A DNA stretch of 64,000 nucleotides from Gibbula magus (lineage: Eukaryota > Mollusca > Gastropoda > Trochida > Trochidae), in contig OW388297.1 in assembly GCA_936450465.1 (NCBI GenBank), positions 57,280,989-57,344,988 on the forward strand. Direction: 5' to 3'. The position numbers and the translations under genes were made by a program. The notes under the pieces are model-generated. The model did not search any database, was not told the DNA's origin, and saw only the letters and a program-made list of their open reading frames with translations. This document shows, piece by piece, positions 49,145-60,358 of the stretch (the first letter of the stretch is position 1; every line of letters starts with the position of its first letter).

Positions 49145-49494
49145 TTAAAGGGGCAGTAGCACGTTTTTTTTTCTCTGAAATAGGTCGATGAAATGTATTT
49201 GAATAATAATGTCACCAATGGTAAAACACCTTTCTCTAACAAATGAGTGTACATGGTGCCGTAAAGCCATGGGAATCGTTTTTGTCATTCAAAATAATAA
49301 ATTGTGTTCACAATAAAATGGCAGCCATGCAATTTTTGCTTTATACGCAACACCGATATTACCTCTACGGATAATTGGTTTGTGTAATAAAATGGTTTAA
49401 CCTCTAAAGAAAATATAAATAACATTAACTATCACTATAAATGGGAAATTTGAAAAAATAAAATTTGCAAAAAAACGTGCTACTGCCCCTTTAA
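49145..49494. mobile_element. Family B element, copy 3, complete
   Basis: TTAA at 49145-49148 and 49491-49494, with ends AGGGGCAGTAGCACGTTTTT and AAAACGTGCTACTGCCCCT exact reverse complements. 350 bp. Confidence 0.9.
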
Positions 49495-49620
49495 GTAAAG
49501 TAAAACACTATGTGACCTCCACTTGCTCCCTGAAGTGGGAACTCTTTGGCCCTCGTAATGATAAAACAATTGCCATTCGATTGTGAACTCTTCTTTCTGA
49601 ACATATGGTTCCAAACCTTC

Positions 49621-49900
49621 CGTTCGGCTTCGGGCCGAGGGGTACGGGGTTCGAATCCCGCCAGGGGCACGACAACTTTGTCTGCAGTAGAGAGCCGTCT
49701 ACATGCAGTAAGGTTTGGGTGCAATGCTACACTGAATTTCAGCGTGGTTCCACCCATCGTTCGCTAGTTCCAGCCGATTCTCGCAGGTTTCACCGCAATG
49801 TATAACCACATGGCGATGCGGGCTTTCTCCCTGTCATAATACTAGCAGCCGCGTTATAAGTGAAATACTCTTGAAAGCGGCGTTAACTCCAACTCACCTG
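49621..49900 (+). mobile_element. tRNA-derived SINE, 5-prime truncated
   Basis: Starts within the tRNA-like head (TTCGGCTTCGGGCCGAGG, then GGTTCGAATCCCGCCAGGGG). Body and GCGGCGTTAA tail follow the copy at 22779 closely. The A box is missing. Overlapping open frames here are not genes. Confidence 0.85.
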
Positions 49901-50187
49901 TTCATTGTGATTTTGATTGAAATTGAAAAGGATACCAAAGTGCACAAGGGCACCGCGCCAGAACCAAAATGATAACACAAAGCGATGGTTAAATCCAATC
50001 TCTCTTATTTGATATCTGTCCTACGTGTATGTGTATGACTATGTTCAGAATGTACTAACTATAGGTAACCCTGCAAATAGCTATTTTGATATTGTTATGC
50101 GTTATGCATAGAATTTTCACGTAATGCATGCTAATGAAGTGAGAGATGGCAATAAATAACGCTTGTGGAATGAAAGGTGACGTTAGT
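49901..50187. other. Non-coding spacer
   Basis: Nothing recognised. Confidence 0.5.
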
Positions 50188-50504
50188 TTAAAGGGGCAGT
50201 AGCACGTTTTTTTGCAAATTTTATTTCCCATTTATAATGATAGTTTATGCCATTTAATTGAACTTTAGAGGGTAAAAGATCTCATTACACACATCAATTA
50301 TCCGCAAAGGTAATAATGATGTTGCGTATATATTTTATTATTTCGAATTACAAAAATGATTCCCACGGCTTTACTTAACCATGTAAACTCATTTTAAACT
50401 TGATTTACCGATGAGAGAAGGGTGTTTTACTTTTGGTGATATTATTTTTCAAATACATTTCATCAACTTATTTGAGCGAAAAAAACGTGCTACTGCCCCT
50501 TTAA
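50188..50504. mobile_element. Family B element, copy 4, complete
   Basis: TTAA at both edges (50188-50191, 50501-50504), ends AGGGGCAGTAGCACGTTTTT and AACGTGCTACTGCCCCT. 317 bp; relative to copy 3 it lacks a block around the GCAAAAATTGCATGG segment. Confidence 0.9.
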
Positions 50505-50994
50505 AACCCATAATGCCTTAACTGACATTAGAGTTTATCAAAACCAGTATGGTTGAAGCATTTTAACAGTTGTGTGCCACCAAATGTGACATCAAAGCGA
50601 TCAACAAATGAAGTATGTGTATATTGACCTGGCAATCAATGGGAATAGAGAGATGAAAAGTTTAAACCACATTATAAAATATAACTGGAACCTTACCCAT
50701 GACAGACAAAGACAGATGTGGGTTGGTAATGTTTAATAGGTGATACAACAACTTATATAAACATAGGGTTGTGATTCCGGTTTCTGCACATGTAACAGGC
50801 TGCTGTCTGATTAGTATTGAAAACAAGTAATAATCATATATAGTTGGCGATTCGGTATGAAACTGCAAATCGAGTAAATTGCTCAACTTCAGCACGTGTG
50901 ACAACCAAATAAACTATTATAAAATATACTAATGTCAGTTGATTTCGTGCACTGAATACGCGTATTTATTCAAAACAGTTGTCAAACGTCGTCC
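50505..50994. other. Non-coding stretch
   Basis: From about 50700 weakly recalls the interior of family A (GGTTTCTGCACATGTAA, AGTAATAATCATATATAGTT) but no ends were found. Confidence 0.35.
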
Positions 50995-51635
50995 TAAGCC
51001 CTGTTTATACGGCGAATTTGCACATATGCAATATTGCTTATGGTAGTAATATACACACGTGAGTAAAAGTAAATTTGCTATGCGTTCATATAAGTTTAAT
51101 GTCTGCCTATGCAAATGGGCTTCCAACTATTTTAATATATGAATAGAGAATTCCTAAAACATGCCAATTAATATTTTTTAGATGTAAACTAAATAAATGA
51201 CATTAATTAAATCTGTCAACATTGTTTTGACTTTGCCCCCTAATCATATAATGAAAATCGGAAAGCTAGATGGATTTCGAAGGTTACCGCGTGCAAAAAG
51301 GAGATTATACTATATATAGAGAATTTGAAAAACAATATTAGGAGTTTCTAAAGTTCCCTTATATATTTTCTCAACCTGTGTGCAGTCACTATGTCTGTAT
51401 ACGACGAACTTTTACTAGAAAAGTGAAAATACCATATTTACTCACGGTAGTAAAAATTCGTACCTGCCCCTGACTAGGTGAAAATTTGCTTACGGTAGTG
51501 AAATATTTTCTTACGGTAGTAAAATATACATATGTGCAAATGCGTCCATACGGCGAAGTTTGCTCATATGAGCAAATTTGCATATGTGTAATGCCTTACT
51601 CATATGCAAACGCTCGCCGTATAAACAGGGCTTTA
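50995..51635. mobile_element. Inverted-repeat element with AAGCCCTGTTTATACGGCGA ends
   Basis: About 640 bp. The left end TAAGCCCTGTTTATACGGCG and right end CGCCGTATAAACAGGGCTTT are reverse complements. Inside, phrases such as CATATGTGCAAAT, CTTACGGTAGTGAAATATTT and CTTACGGTAGTAAAA repeat in both orientations. No coding region. Confidence 0.75.
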
Positions 51636-52083
51636 GAAACCTATATTTGTATACATTTAGAAATACATGGTGTTTGTACACATTTACTCGTTATCTTTTT
51701 TATGAGAATCTAAGTACTGCGTGTCAAGGTTTTTGCCGTATAAACCCATGCATACCAATATCTGTGTTCTGGCGTTTATTATAAGGGATATCATGTTCGT
51801 ATTTATACATTATATGCATATGGATGTACACGTTGAGAGACTGGAATTCGGATCACTCTCTAAAATTGCTTATCTTTACAAGCATTGGGCACGAGCTATT
51901 TGGCTTCTTCAGGTTAGTCTTTGAATTAAAAAAAATAGTTCATCTTCTCAGCACCTGAGAGTAGTGTTAATGTGTTTTCAACATATATAAAAGGGAACGG
52001 GGTTTGGTTCAATATGATGTGTCCGTGGCATCCATTTTAAGCCTTCACATTGGTGTCATTCATACGTTATTGTAAACACAGAA
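51636..52083. other. Non-coding spacer between two inverted-repeat elements
   Basis: Nothing recognised. Confidence 0.45.
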
Positions 52084-53367
52084 CTAAAGTCTCTTTCACA
52101 TGGACACAATTTACTTACATAAGCAATTTACTTACATGAGTAAATAAACTCACATAAGTAAAAGTAAATTTACAACATGTTCACATGTTAGTGTTATGTG
52201 CCAAGTACGGATCTATCCCATCTTAAAATGGGATAGCGCTCAGGGCTATCCCATGGCTGTGGATAAATCGCTATCTCAAGTAAGGACATCCCATGGTATA
52301 AGTAAACATAATATCGCGATCAGAATAACAGAATTTTCATCAATTGAGAAAATGTCATTGAGAAAGCTGCTCATGCACGGGGTCTGTCGTGGGAGAGAAG
52401 TGTAGGGAGATGGGAACGATCTCACAATTGGTGGTCTTTAACCACGACCATTTCTTGTACAACACCATTTGGATGAGAACTTTTGCATGACTAGAGAGAC
52501 ATTTTATGTTATTTGTGTCAAATTTAGTATTGGTGTAGCGATATCGTATCGATATCGTATGATGTCTTAATGAACCATTGATTATGTTGATAAAAATGCA
52601 GGAAAAAATACGAAAAAAACTTTCTCATTTAAAGATAATTAGTAAATTAGTTAATTGGTAAAGGTGTTTTCCAGTCTTAATATATATCGAGTCTTTTATT
52701 TTCAAGCGCAAAGCATTGTGGTCGACTCACACACAGTAAACAAACAAACAAAAGAGAAACACAGTTTATGAGTAGTCCTTTTCACGGAAACTGAAATTGG
52801 TGTTATGAAGTTTCTAATGAAACTGAAATAGCTGATTTTGCCATGCAGCGAGACAGACTGTTGGTCTCTGAACCCTTGTTATTGTGTTCAACATCATGCA
52901 TGCAATACAAGAGAATCTGTCTAATGACATCACATTCAGTGTTGCGCGCTAATTCAGGTACGTGTCTTCGAAAATGAATTTAATCGGATTGCCCTTGTAT
53001 GAACATTATTTCTCATATGCCCTGACGAAAGGTTTTTCTGACGATTGTAATTATTTGTATGTTTTAAAAAATAATTTGGTATTATATAAACAACATACGA
53101 ATTGACTCTTTAACTTTTGGGTGAAATACTCACCTAAGCAAACATAAATTTCACATGACCACAAATACTCCAGGAGTATTTATACTTATGAGTAAGTATA
53201 CGTTTACTAGACCTCTAGGGGTCTAGTAAATATACTTTTACTTAGGTATATTTACTCCAGGAGTATATTTACTCATGTAAGCAAATGCGTTCACATGCCA
53301 CCCTAAAGTTACTAACATGAGTATGTTTACTCAAAAAATAAAATGTGTCCATGTGAAAAGGGCTTAA
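52084..53367. mobile_element. 1.28-kb inverted-repeat element with CTTTTCACATGGACACA ends
   Basis: The left end reads AAAGTCTCTTTCACATGGAC and the right end, reversed, AAGCCCTTTTCACATGGACA. Near both ends the sequence is made of TTACTYACATGAGTAAA-like words in both orientations. Small perfect palindromes occur near the right (TACTAGACCTCTAGGGGTCT at about 53204, ACTCCAGGAGTA at about 53167 and 53256). No recognisable ORF. Confidence 0.7.
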
Positions 53368-53612
53368 GATAAGCTTTTTATGGAGCGATCGATATTGAAT
53401 GCTTTCATGACGAAAATAAAAACAATTTAAAAAACAAATTCAAATGATAGCTGAATGACGAATGGAAGACTTATAGAGAGCTAGTCTGAGCTACTACCAT
53501 CGACTGAAAGAGTGCTCATATATATTGTATCAACAAAGGGTGTCTATTGACATCGTTCAGTGACGACAGCAACCATGTTGTAGACAACAAACAGATTGCA
53601 ATAGACACGTTT

Positions 53613-54056
53613 CTAAAAGGTACATCCATTGTGTTGCTTGGGTCACATATACTTTATACATGTGGTATTTCGAGAAGTACTGACTGTTGTCGAACATTAC
53701 CTTAGTCGACTCATTGTAGTGACGATACTAACGTAAAAATACTGTTTTCTGATCGAAAACCGGACAATCCACCGTGATTGACGGGTGTCAAGTAGTAAAA
53801 CGTAATTTTGGAAACTTTTTAACAACAGACGAATTTGGGTTGATAATGTTTGATAGGTCATATAACTACCGTGCTTGTAAATGGGACGTGTAGTTTCGGA
53901 TTCTGGACATTGTATGTTGCTTGATTTTACATGGAAACTAGTAATTATGATATATTTGGGGATGATATGCAATTTGAGTCAAATTATTTTCACTTAAATT
54001 AGTACATATGATATGCTGGCACGTTTTAAGCCAAATGAAATTTTATGAAACACGCA
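53613..54056. mobile_element. Family A element, copy 5, right end lost
   Basis: Left end AAAGGTACATCCATTGTGTT and interior (GATCGAAAACCGGACAATCC, GTTGATAATGTTTGATAGGT) match the others. It reaches AAATTTTATGAAACAC, where the terminal bases diverge. Confidence 0.7.
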
Positions 54057-54498
54057 AACAATCGTAGCTTATATTCTTTTATTTACCAAGATGAGTTATT
54101 AGGTACATATTTCATTTCTTGTTTTAATTAACTTCAGATTGTCATATGAATATAAATATATTCATCATGTGTAATGTCACAGTGTTATTATTTTTATTGC
54201 TGGTTATTAATTGTAACTTAATTCAATTAACGTTTCATTTCACATGATGAATACAATTGCAGGTTCGGATAAATTCATTATTCCTGTTCTGTGCATGAAA
54301 ATTATTGGAATTTAAATTAACGCATGTTGTCTTTCCGCACGTATGAAAGCGAAATAAAATATTGTAAATCATATTCAACGACTCTTCAACAGTTTTGACA
54401 TTTCGTGTAAGTGAACAGTGTTTTTTATTTTCTTAAGATCTTAAATAAGTGATTAAAAGCGTCAAACATTATTTATATATTCTTTTCAAGCGAAACAG
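54057..54498. other. AT-rich non-coding stretch
   Basis: Nothing recognised. Confidence 0.5.
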
Positions 54499-54552
54499 AA
54501 CAGAGGTTAGGATCGGAAATCTGTAGGGAGTAACCTCTGTGGGAAGAGAATG
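54499..54552. repeat. Solitary terminus of family D
   Basis: CAGAGGTTAGGATCGGAAAT ... GAGTAACCTCTGTGGGAAGA GAATG equals the right end of the D elements and folds into a hairpin through CAGAGGTTA / TAACCTCTG. No partner end is nearby. Confidence 0.75.
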
Positions 54553-55510
54553 TCAATGTACTTGTGAAAATAGTTTCTTGTTCAATCAATATTGAAAGTT
54601 TTACCCAAAATTAAGGAAATCTGAATTTTGAAAATTAGTCCCCTTCTGTCTAGTTAACTTTGCCATATTTTAACATATTTTCGCGACGGGGACATGTTAG
54701 GTTCAATCTAAAAGAATTTAGATCGATTGTTCTACATTATGTTAATAACATTATTAAAATAAATACGTCGATCTAAATTTATTTAGATTGTGTTAGGTTT
54801 GACATTGATTTGTGTACACATTGACATAGCGGGTGATCTTTTGACAGCGACCTTCAATTGAAATGTGAAAAATCCAAATAACATGATATTTTCATTTACA
54901 TATACAGGTAGGTGAAAAATCATTCTGGAAGCAGCTGTATGCTTATTAAACAATGTTTATGCATATCTGTCAATTGTGGACACGTCATGTAAACTAAGAA
55001 GATAAACTACCAAGCCAATAGCGGTTACCTCCCTTAGCTGATACCAAATGAAAATCTTTCAGGTCGTGTGCTCTTATCATGAACCAAACCACATATAACA
55101 GTGGATAGTACATATGGCCGACGCTATAAGGAAACCTTCCAGTAAGTATATGCAATAACAACCACATCCACATGTGACATGAATGTATATGGTTCAGTAT
55201 TATACGGATTATTAGGAATGAATAACGTGTACATATCGATGGAATGAATACAGTTAAACAACCAGGTCATAATAATCCCGTCACTTAAAACACGTTTGCA
55301 ATCCTACGATGTCTACGTCTTAACCAGGGATTGATAAAAGTTCAAGTTGGCGGCTACAGATGTACAGATATATATACTGACATGCTTCTTATATATACAG
55401 ACAGATAAATATATATAAGGTGTTTGTTCAAGTGTACAGTCAGTGTATATAGAAATGGTAGTTGAAAGAATAACTAACGCCGATTTGGTCCTACTTGTTT
55501 CAACTTTATC
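54553..55510. other. AT-rich non-coding stretch
   Basis: TAAAAGAATTTAGATCGATT / CGATCTAAATTTATTTAGA (about 54709-54788) forms an inverted pair with a spacer. The last 80 bp resemble 38400-38520. Confidence 0.4.
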
Positions 55511-55568
55511 CTCAGGGAGGTTTACATTACAGTGACTATAGAACCACTGTAATATAAACCTCCCTGAG
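55511..55568. repeat. 58-bp hairpin repeat, copy 1
   Basis: CTCAGGGAGGTTTACATTAC-AGTG pairs with CACTGTAATATAAACCTCCC TGAG across a 10-base loop. It is followed by TAGTTATTCGT and a TA tract; copies at 55732 and 56480 have the same follow-on. Confidence 0.9.
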
Positions 55569-55578
55569 TAGTTATTCG

Positions 55579-55731
<153 letters not shown>

Positions 55732-55789
55732 CTCAGGGAGGTTTACATTACAGTGATTATAGAACCACTGTAATATAAACCTCCCTGAG
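55732..55789. repeat. 58-bp hairpin repeat, copy 2
   Basis: Differs from copy 1 by one base in the loop (GATTATAG versus GACTATAG); followed by TAGTTATTCGT and TA tract 2. Confidence 0.9.
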
Positions 55790-55799
55790 TAGTTATTCG

Positions 55800-55887
<88 letters not shown>
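55800..55887. repeat. (TA)n tract 2
   Basis: Pure TA dinucleotides, ending at the 3-prime end of the LINE remnant. Confidence 0.97.
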
Positions 55888-55894
<7 letters not shown>

Positions 55895-56466
55895 GTTTAT
55901 TTCAGAAGTGTAGGCCATCGGCCCATAACTACATATGTTGGATTGTACATGACAAACTGGTGTGTATACAATAAAAGGTTTTCAGCTTTAACATCTTTGG
56001 TACATTGCATGATAAATAAAGCATACTAAGTTATTAATAAGTTTACAATCTGATGTCAACATGAGAAATTTGAATTTATCTTCATTTGGATTTGTACAAT
56101 ATATCTGAGGTAAATATTTAGAACGGAGTTGGTGGAATTTGGAACATACAAGGAGAAAATGGTACTCATCCTCAATATAACCTTCATTACATTGTAAACA
56201 CAGTCTATCATATCTATTCATATTAAAATGCCTTCCGGTTTCGATACGTAAATGATGTGAAAAACATCTCAATTGAGCAATAGCTACTCTAAACTTCTTG
56301 ATATTAACTGCACTTAAGTATAATTCCTTTGAAAATGATAGTTTGAAATAAGAATAAGCGATAGATTTGGTACCAATTTGAAGAGAGCTATGCCAATTCT
56401 GCTCATGAATACATTTCAACCGACTCATAAACTCGGATAAGAACGACGTAGGAAGACTAACAATAT
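55888..56466 (-). pseudogene. LINE ORF2 C-terminal remnant and 3-prime end, copy 2
   Basis: The minus-strand frame down to 55988 reads …FRVAIAQLRCFSHHLRIETG RHFNMNRYDRLCLQCNEGYI EDEYHFLLVCSKF…, ending YHAMYQRC. R-C-x-S-H-x-L-x-I-E-T-G-R followed by C-X2-C-X9-H-X4-C is the tail of many non-LTR retrotransposon ORF2 proteins. A short 3-prime region (GGGCCGATGGCCTACACTTC) with AATAAA then ends in TA repeats. The upstream endonuclease and reverse transcriptase are missing, i.e. 5-prime truncation. The apparent N-terminus of the frame reads through TA repeat and is not real protein. Confidence 0.8.
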
Positions 56467-56479
56467 ATATATATATATC

Positions 56480-56537
56480 CTCAGGGAGGTTCACATTACA
56501 GTGATTATAGAACCACTGTAATGTTAACCTCCCTGAG
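56480..56537. repeat. 58-bp hairpin repeat, copy 3
   Basis: Same hairpin with two compensating-type differences in the stem (GGTTCACATTAC / GTAATGTTAACC); followed by TAGTTATTCGT and a short TA tract (to about 56575). Confidence 0.9.
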
Positions 56538-56548
56538 TAGTTATTCGT

Positions 56549-56581
<33 letters not shown>

Positions 56582-56611
56582 GATGAGTTGCTTCTCACGT
56601 GAAGTAAGGTT

Positions 56612-56719
56612 ATATATAGAAAAGAGTAAACATCAGATGGTTTTGACTGGATCAATCTTCTTTAATACAATAATATTAAAGAAGATTGATCCAGTCAAAA
56701 CCATCTGATGTTTACTCTT

Positions 56720-56729
<10 letters not shown>
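56612..56729. repeat. Perfect 55-bp-arm palindrome
   Basis: The arm 56612-56666 (through AGAGTAAACATCAGATGGTT and TGACTGGATCAATCTTC) is the exact reverse complement of 56675-56729. The loop is only ACAATAAT. The right arm runs straight into a TA tract. Confidence 0.92.

Positions 56730-56809
<80 letters not shown>
56730..56809. repeat. (TA)n tract 3
   Basis: About 80 bp of pure TA. Confidence 0.97.
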
Positions 56810-56812
<3 letters not shown>

Positions 56813-56818
56813 GCCTTT

Positions 56819-57036
56819 AGCAATCAGTGCAATCATTAAGTAGTGTAGTATTATTTAGTGCTGTATTCAGTGTTAAGAAGTGTATTCAGTGCAAGCATAG
56901 AGTAGTATATTCGGTGCAAGCATAGAGTAGTGTATTCAGTGCAAGCCTAGAGTACTGTATTCAGTGCAATTATTTAGTGCTGTATGCAGGGCACTCATTA
57001 AGTAGTGTATGCAGTACAATCATGAAGTATTGCAGT
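56819..57036. repeat. 25-bp tandem array
   Basis: Six to eight units of GTATTCAGTGCAAGCATAGA GTAGT; central units are nearly identical and outer units diverged (GTATGCAGTACAATCATGAA). Confidence 0.85.
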
Positions 57037-58337
57037 TTTAAACGTTGGTTCGATCGATCAGTCAAAAGGAAACACTACCTAACAGCTGTTCGGTCATATA
57101 CACAAAGAACATAGGGAACTCATTGAGGCATAGAACGTCATGTATGCCCATGTGATATATTAAGTACACGACTCCCGTGTCAGGTGACAGTGAAACTGTC
57201 CCAATAGCGAGTCGTGTGCTTATCTGAATCCGACATGTATATATCCTATAGACAAAGATAAGTATTGATCGGTAATTCAATACATGATATTACTTAATAA
57301 TTGTTTCCTGGTTCTTTAGTTTATAATTGAATACACATTTACAATTACACATATACGAAGGGTCCTAGAAAACTATCATGATATGTACCCACTCCTTGAC
57401 CAATGCAGATCATAAGCAGTAGACTTGATGACCCTGTGGCTCCAAATACGGGTCACAGGAGCCACGACCTATAAATAAATTCAGCTTCTTCGCCAGGACG
57501 AAAATCCCTAGAATTCTGAACTGTTTTTGTGCAGACTCCTCGGCCAATGGGGTTTATAATTTGTAGATTTGATGACTTTGTGGCTCCATGCAGAGACCAT
57601 AGAATAAAGGAACTGGACTTGAATATTGTGTGCCTCGCTAGAACAAGATGGCGAAAAAATCAAAAGTGGCGATTTTGTTTCTCTTATAAGTCATTTAATA
57701 TTAACATATTTCCTTGGTTGCCAAAAAGATTGCATAAAGATATGACAAAGTTTTAAATGGCGTATTGTAAATATTACATGATGTTTCCAGTGTTGACTTT
57801 TTGCAATCACAGCACATCTGGCCGAGGCACACATAGTTGATGATAATCTATTGCCGAGTCTAGTCCGTTTCTTTTATTGGCTCTGCTCCATCAACGGTGA
57901 CATACTCTAAAATCCAATATTTGTCTTCTTCTGAAAACTAAATGCACTAGAAAGCTGAAATCTATGTAATCTTTGGCAGAAGGGGGTTATAATAACTCTC
58001 TGATACTGTGGCTAACGACAAGGGTCATAGAGTCTGCACAATTGGAACCTTCCTTTCTTTTTAAAAGCTAAACTTTTAGAAAGCTGAAATGTTATAAACA
58101 TACGCCTTGGTCAATATGTAAAAAAAGGTGCATAACTTTTAGAACTAAATGATTGACCCTCTGACTACGTTTCGAAATTAAAAACTGTCAAGCTCATATT
58201 ATGTATTAAAGCCTGATGAGCTACAGAGCCAATGGCTCTATTTTTATTAGTATGTACCAAATTAGGAGTCTTTATCATATATGTTCAAAACATCGCACTG
58301 TTACTTTAAATATATGTGTTTTAATGTTATTAATTTA
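57037..58337. other. Non-coding stretch
   Basis: Two loosely similar segments (57389-57470 and 57536-57620, sharing GACTTGATGACCCTGTGGCT / GATTTGATGACTTTGTGGCT) form a diverged direct repeat. No gene recognised. Confidence 0.45.
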
Positions 58338-58450
58338 GTATTTCCGTATTGGCCGAGTTACAGGTCCGAGGTCCGTTGTATTGGCCCGAGACGAAGTCGA
58401 GGGCCAATACAACGGACCGAGGACCTGTAACTCGGCCAATACGGAAATAC
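58338..58450. repeat. 113-bp foldback element
   Basis: GTATTTCCGTATTGGCCGAG ... pairs over about 50 bp with CTCGGCCAATACGGAAATAC around the loop GAGACGAAGTCGA. One arm recurs alone at about 58790-58850. Confidence 0.9.
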
Positions 58451-58631
58451 GTAATTAATGACAATTTTATTAATTGACCTCTTTTCATTCTATTTGCACA
58501 ACACTAAACATCTTATTTATATTGAAATATCAATTATAAACAAGATTGGTGAACAGACACCATGGGTCAAAGTTGTGAATCGACAGCTTCGGGCTTTCAC
58601 GAAATCTGCGACTGCGCATGCTCAGACTCAT

Positions 58632-58701
58632 ATTGGCCCAGTTTATCCCGTATTGGCCCAGTTTGTCTCGTATTGGCCCAGTTTGCCCGTATTGGCCCAG
58701 T
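58632..58701. repeat. CGTATTGGCCCAGTTTG short tandem repeat
   Basis: Four units of 16-18 bp, sharing the GTATTGGCC word with the neighbouring foldback. Confidence 0.8.
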
Positions 58702-58789
58702 TGTCGAATCATATGGTCTAGGCCGTAAATACCGTATACATGCCATAACATTGATAGTTAATTAATAATATAATGATATTGATTAAGTA

Positions 58790-58853
58790 GTTACGTATTG
58801 GTCCAGTTACAGGTCCGAGGTCCGTTGTATTGGCACGAAGAAATACCGTCTAC
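58790..58853. repeat. Single arm of the neighbouring foldback
   Basis: CGTATTGGTCCAGTTACAGG TCCGAGGTCCGTTGTATTGG matches the left arm of 58338-58387 with few changes; the second arm is absent. Confidence 0.75.
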
Positions 58854-59486
58854 TGTGCCATAACATTGATAGTTAATTAATAATTTTCACTATCAGATGT
58901 TTGGGCCAGAACATGCGGTTGTATATGGTGTATACTGCGTTACAATATACTGATATTGCAATAAAATTGTATTGTATTTGTTGTGTTCATTGATGGCCAA
59001 GTAACTTCCCAAACAATGGTTAGTTGATTGCCTTGATGTCTGTATTTCTGTTTATCCACTCAACCATAAATGTTGCAATGCTATATGGTAATTGTGTACG
59101 ATGATTGACAAGCTAATACCGGGATTAAAGTGCAATTCATCATCCATTACAATACTGGATTATCTCTCAACTCTCATTTTCATGCAACACCTGGTTAAAC
59201 ATATACAATATGTATTGGAATAAGAATATATACAAGATAATTTAAAATATGAATAATATATAAAGTAAGATAAAATATACCATGCATCGAAAGACTGACA
59301 CATGATAAGTTCCTAACAACGACACCGGAAATTACATTGTTTAAATGTGAAGTCCTTACTCTGAAACCGAGAGTTATTATACGGCTGGTCATATACTTAG
59401 TAGTATGTCATATAAGTCTTCAGGTTGAATTTATAAAGCAAAATTAGCAGTCAGACCTCAAAATTCCCTTTAACTAAACTACTGCC
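58854..59486. other. Upstream region of the SLC17-type gene
   Basis: Should contain promoter or 5-prime untranslated sequence of the gene starting at 59487. No clear core promoter element identified. Confidence 0.35.
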
Positions 59487-59738
59487 ATGCTGTCATCTTC
59501 AGTTCCAATATGGCGGACGAAGCGTTACCACGTGGCTGTTCTCTTCTTTTTTGGAAACATTCTACAGGCAAGTCTCAAGTTCAACCTCAGCATCGCCATC
59601 GTCTGCATGGTTAGACATACCCACAACTCAACTCAAGTTGAGAATACAAGTCTGTTCCTCAACTCTACCTCTCAACTCATGCAATCAAACGAGTGCTCAG
59701 ATCAAACGTTCATGAATGTGTCCAGCTTTCCAAATCAA
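59487..59738 (+). CDS. SLC17-type anion transporter, exon 1
   Basis: ATG at 59487 opens 84 codons ending exactly at a strong GTGAGT donor (59739), phase 0. The peptide has a short cytosolic N-terminus, then the first membrane segment RYHVAVLFFFGNILQASLKF NLSIAIVCMV. Its K-x-N-L-S-x-A-I-V pattern is the SLC17 transmembrane 1 signature (usually R-x-N-L-S-V-A). A loop with four N-glycosylation sequons (N47, N53, N59, N77) follows, as in the first luminal/extracellular loop of sialin and vesicular glutamate transporters. The family moves organic anions or phosphate across plasma, lysosomal or vesicle membranes. Which subfamily cannot be decided from three exons. Confidence 0.85.
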
Positions 59739-60082
59739 GTGAGTTCTCACTGTTCTTCTTTAGTGGATGCTACGGCAATCATATTAAGGTTTATTTGTGC
59801 ATACCAAGCACTAGAGAAAATATGTTATATGACGTCATGAATAACACTGTGACCTCATGTTTATTGTAGGTTTCTGATAGGTGACCTACGGACATTAGAA
59901 ACCTGATGTTGTATTTGTGAAGAAATATAATAAATATAAAGTTATATTTTGCCCATGTCATACGCTGTTTTGGACGATCAAAGACATTCAAAATTACATA
60001 AGTAGTTGAATAAACAAGTGATGAGGAACTTTACGAGTTTTGTTTAATGCCAATGTATACACGTATCACTCTCTGTTTGCAG
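59739..60082 (+). other. SLC17-type gene, intron 1
   Basis: GTGAGT to a pyrimidine-rich CTCTCTGTTTGCAG acceptor; 344 bp; no features inside. Confidence 0.85.
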
Positions 60083-60316
60083 GAAGGGGAGTTCGAGTGG
60101 TCTAAGCCGCTGCAAGGAGTTCTCCTTGGGGGTCTCTTCTGGGGGTTCACTGGGGGTCAGATCGCCTGGGGTCTGCTGTGCCAGAGGTACGGGGCGAGGA
60201 CTGTGATTGGTCTGGGGGTGGGAGGAGCGGGTTTGATGACCCTCTTCAACCCCATCACCGCTAGGGTTCACCCCTTTCTCTTCATGGCAGTTCGGGTACT
60301 CACAGGGTTGTTAGTG
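60083..60316 (+). CDS. SLC17-type anion transporter, exon 2
   Basis: 78 codons, phase 0 at both ends. Starts EGEFEWSKPLQGVLLGGLFW GFTGGQIAWG, matching the family's E-F-x-W-x-x-x-x-Q-G-x-x-L-x-x-F-x-x-G opening of transmembrane 2. The MFS loop motif follows (LLCQRYGARTVIGLGV, normally D-R-F/Y-G-x-K/R) and the exon ends in transmembrane 4 (FMAVRVLTGLLV). I placed the donor at GTGGGT (60317) because that keeps frame with exon 3 and gives the family's spacing of five residues between T-G-L and F-P. An alternative GTTAGT donor at 60310 would break the frame to exon 3. The CQRYG form in place of DRYG is a small oddity. Confidence 0.88.
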
Positions 60317-60358
60317 GTGGGTACGAGTTACGTTCTTGCATTCTGTCAATATTATTAT

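Noticed and set aside
56633..56836. 67-codon frame rich in Ile-Tyr
   Set aside because: Reads through a TA tract and one arm of the palindrome.
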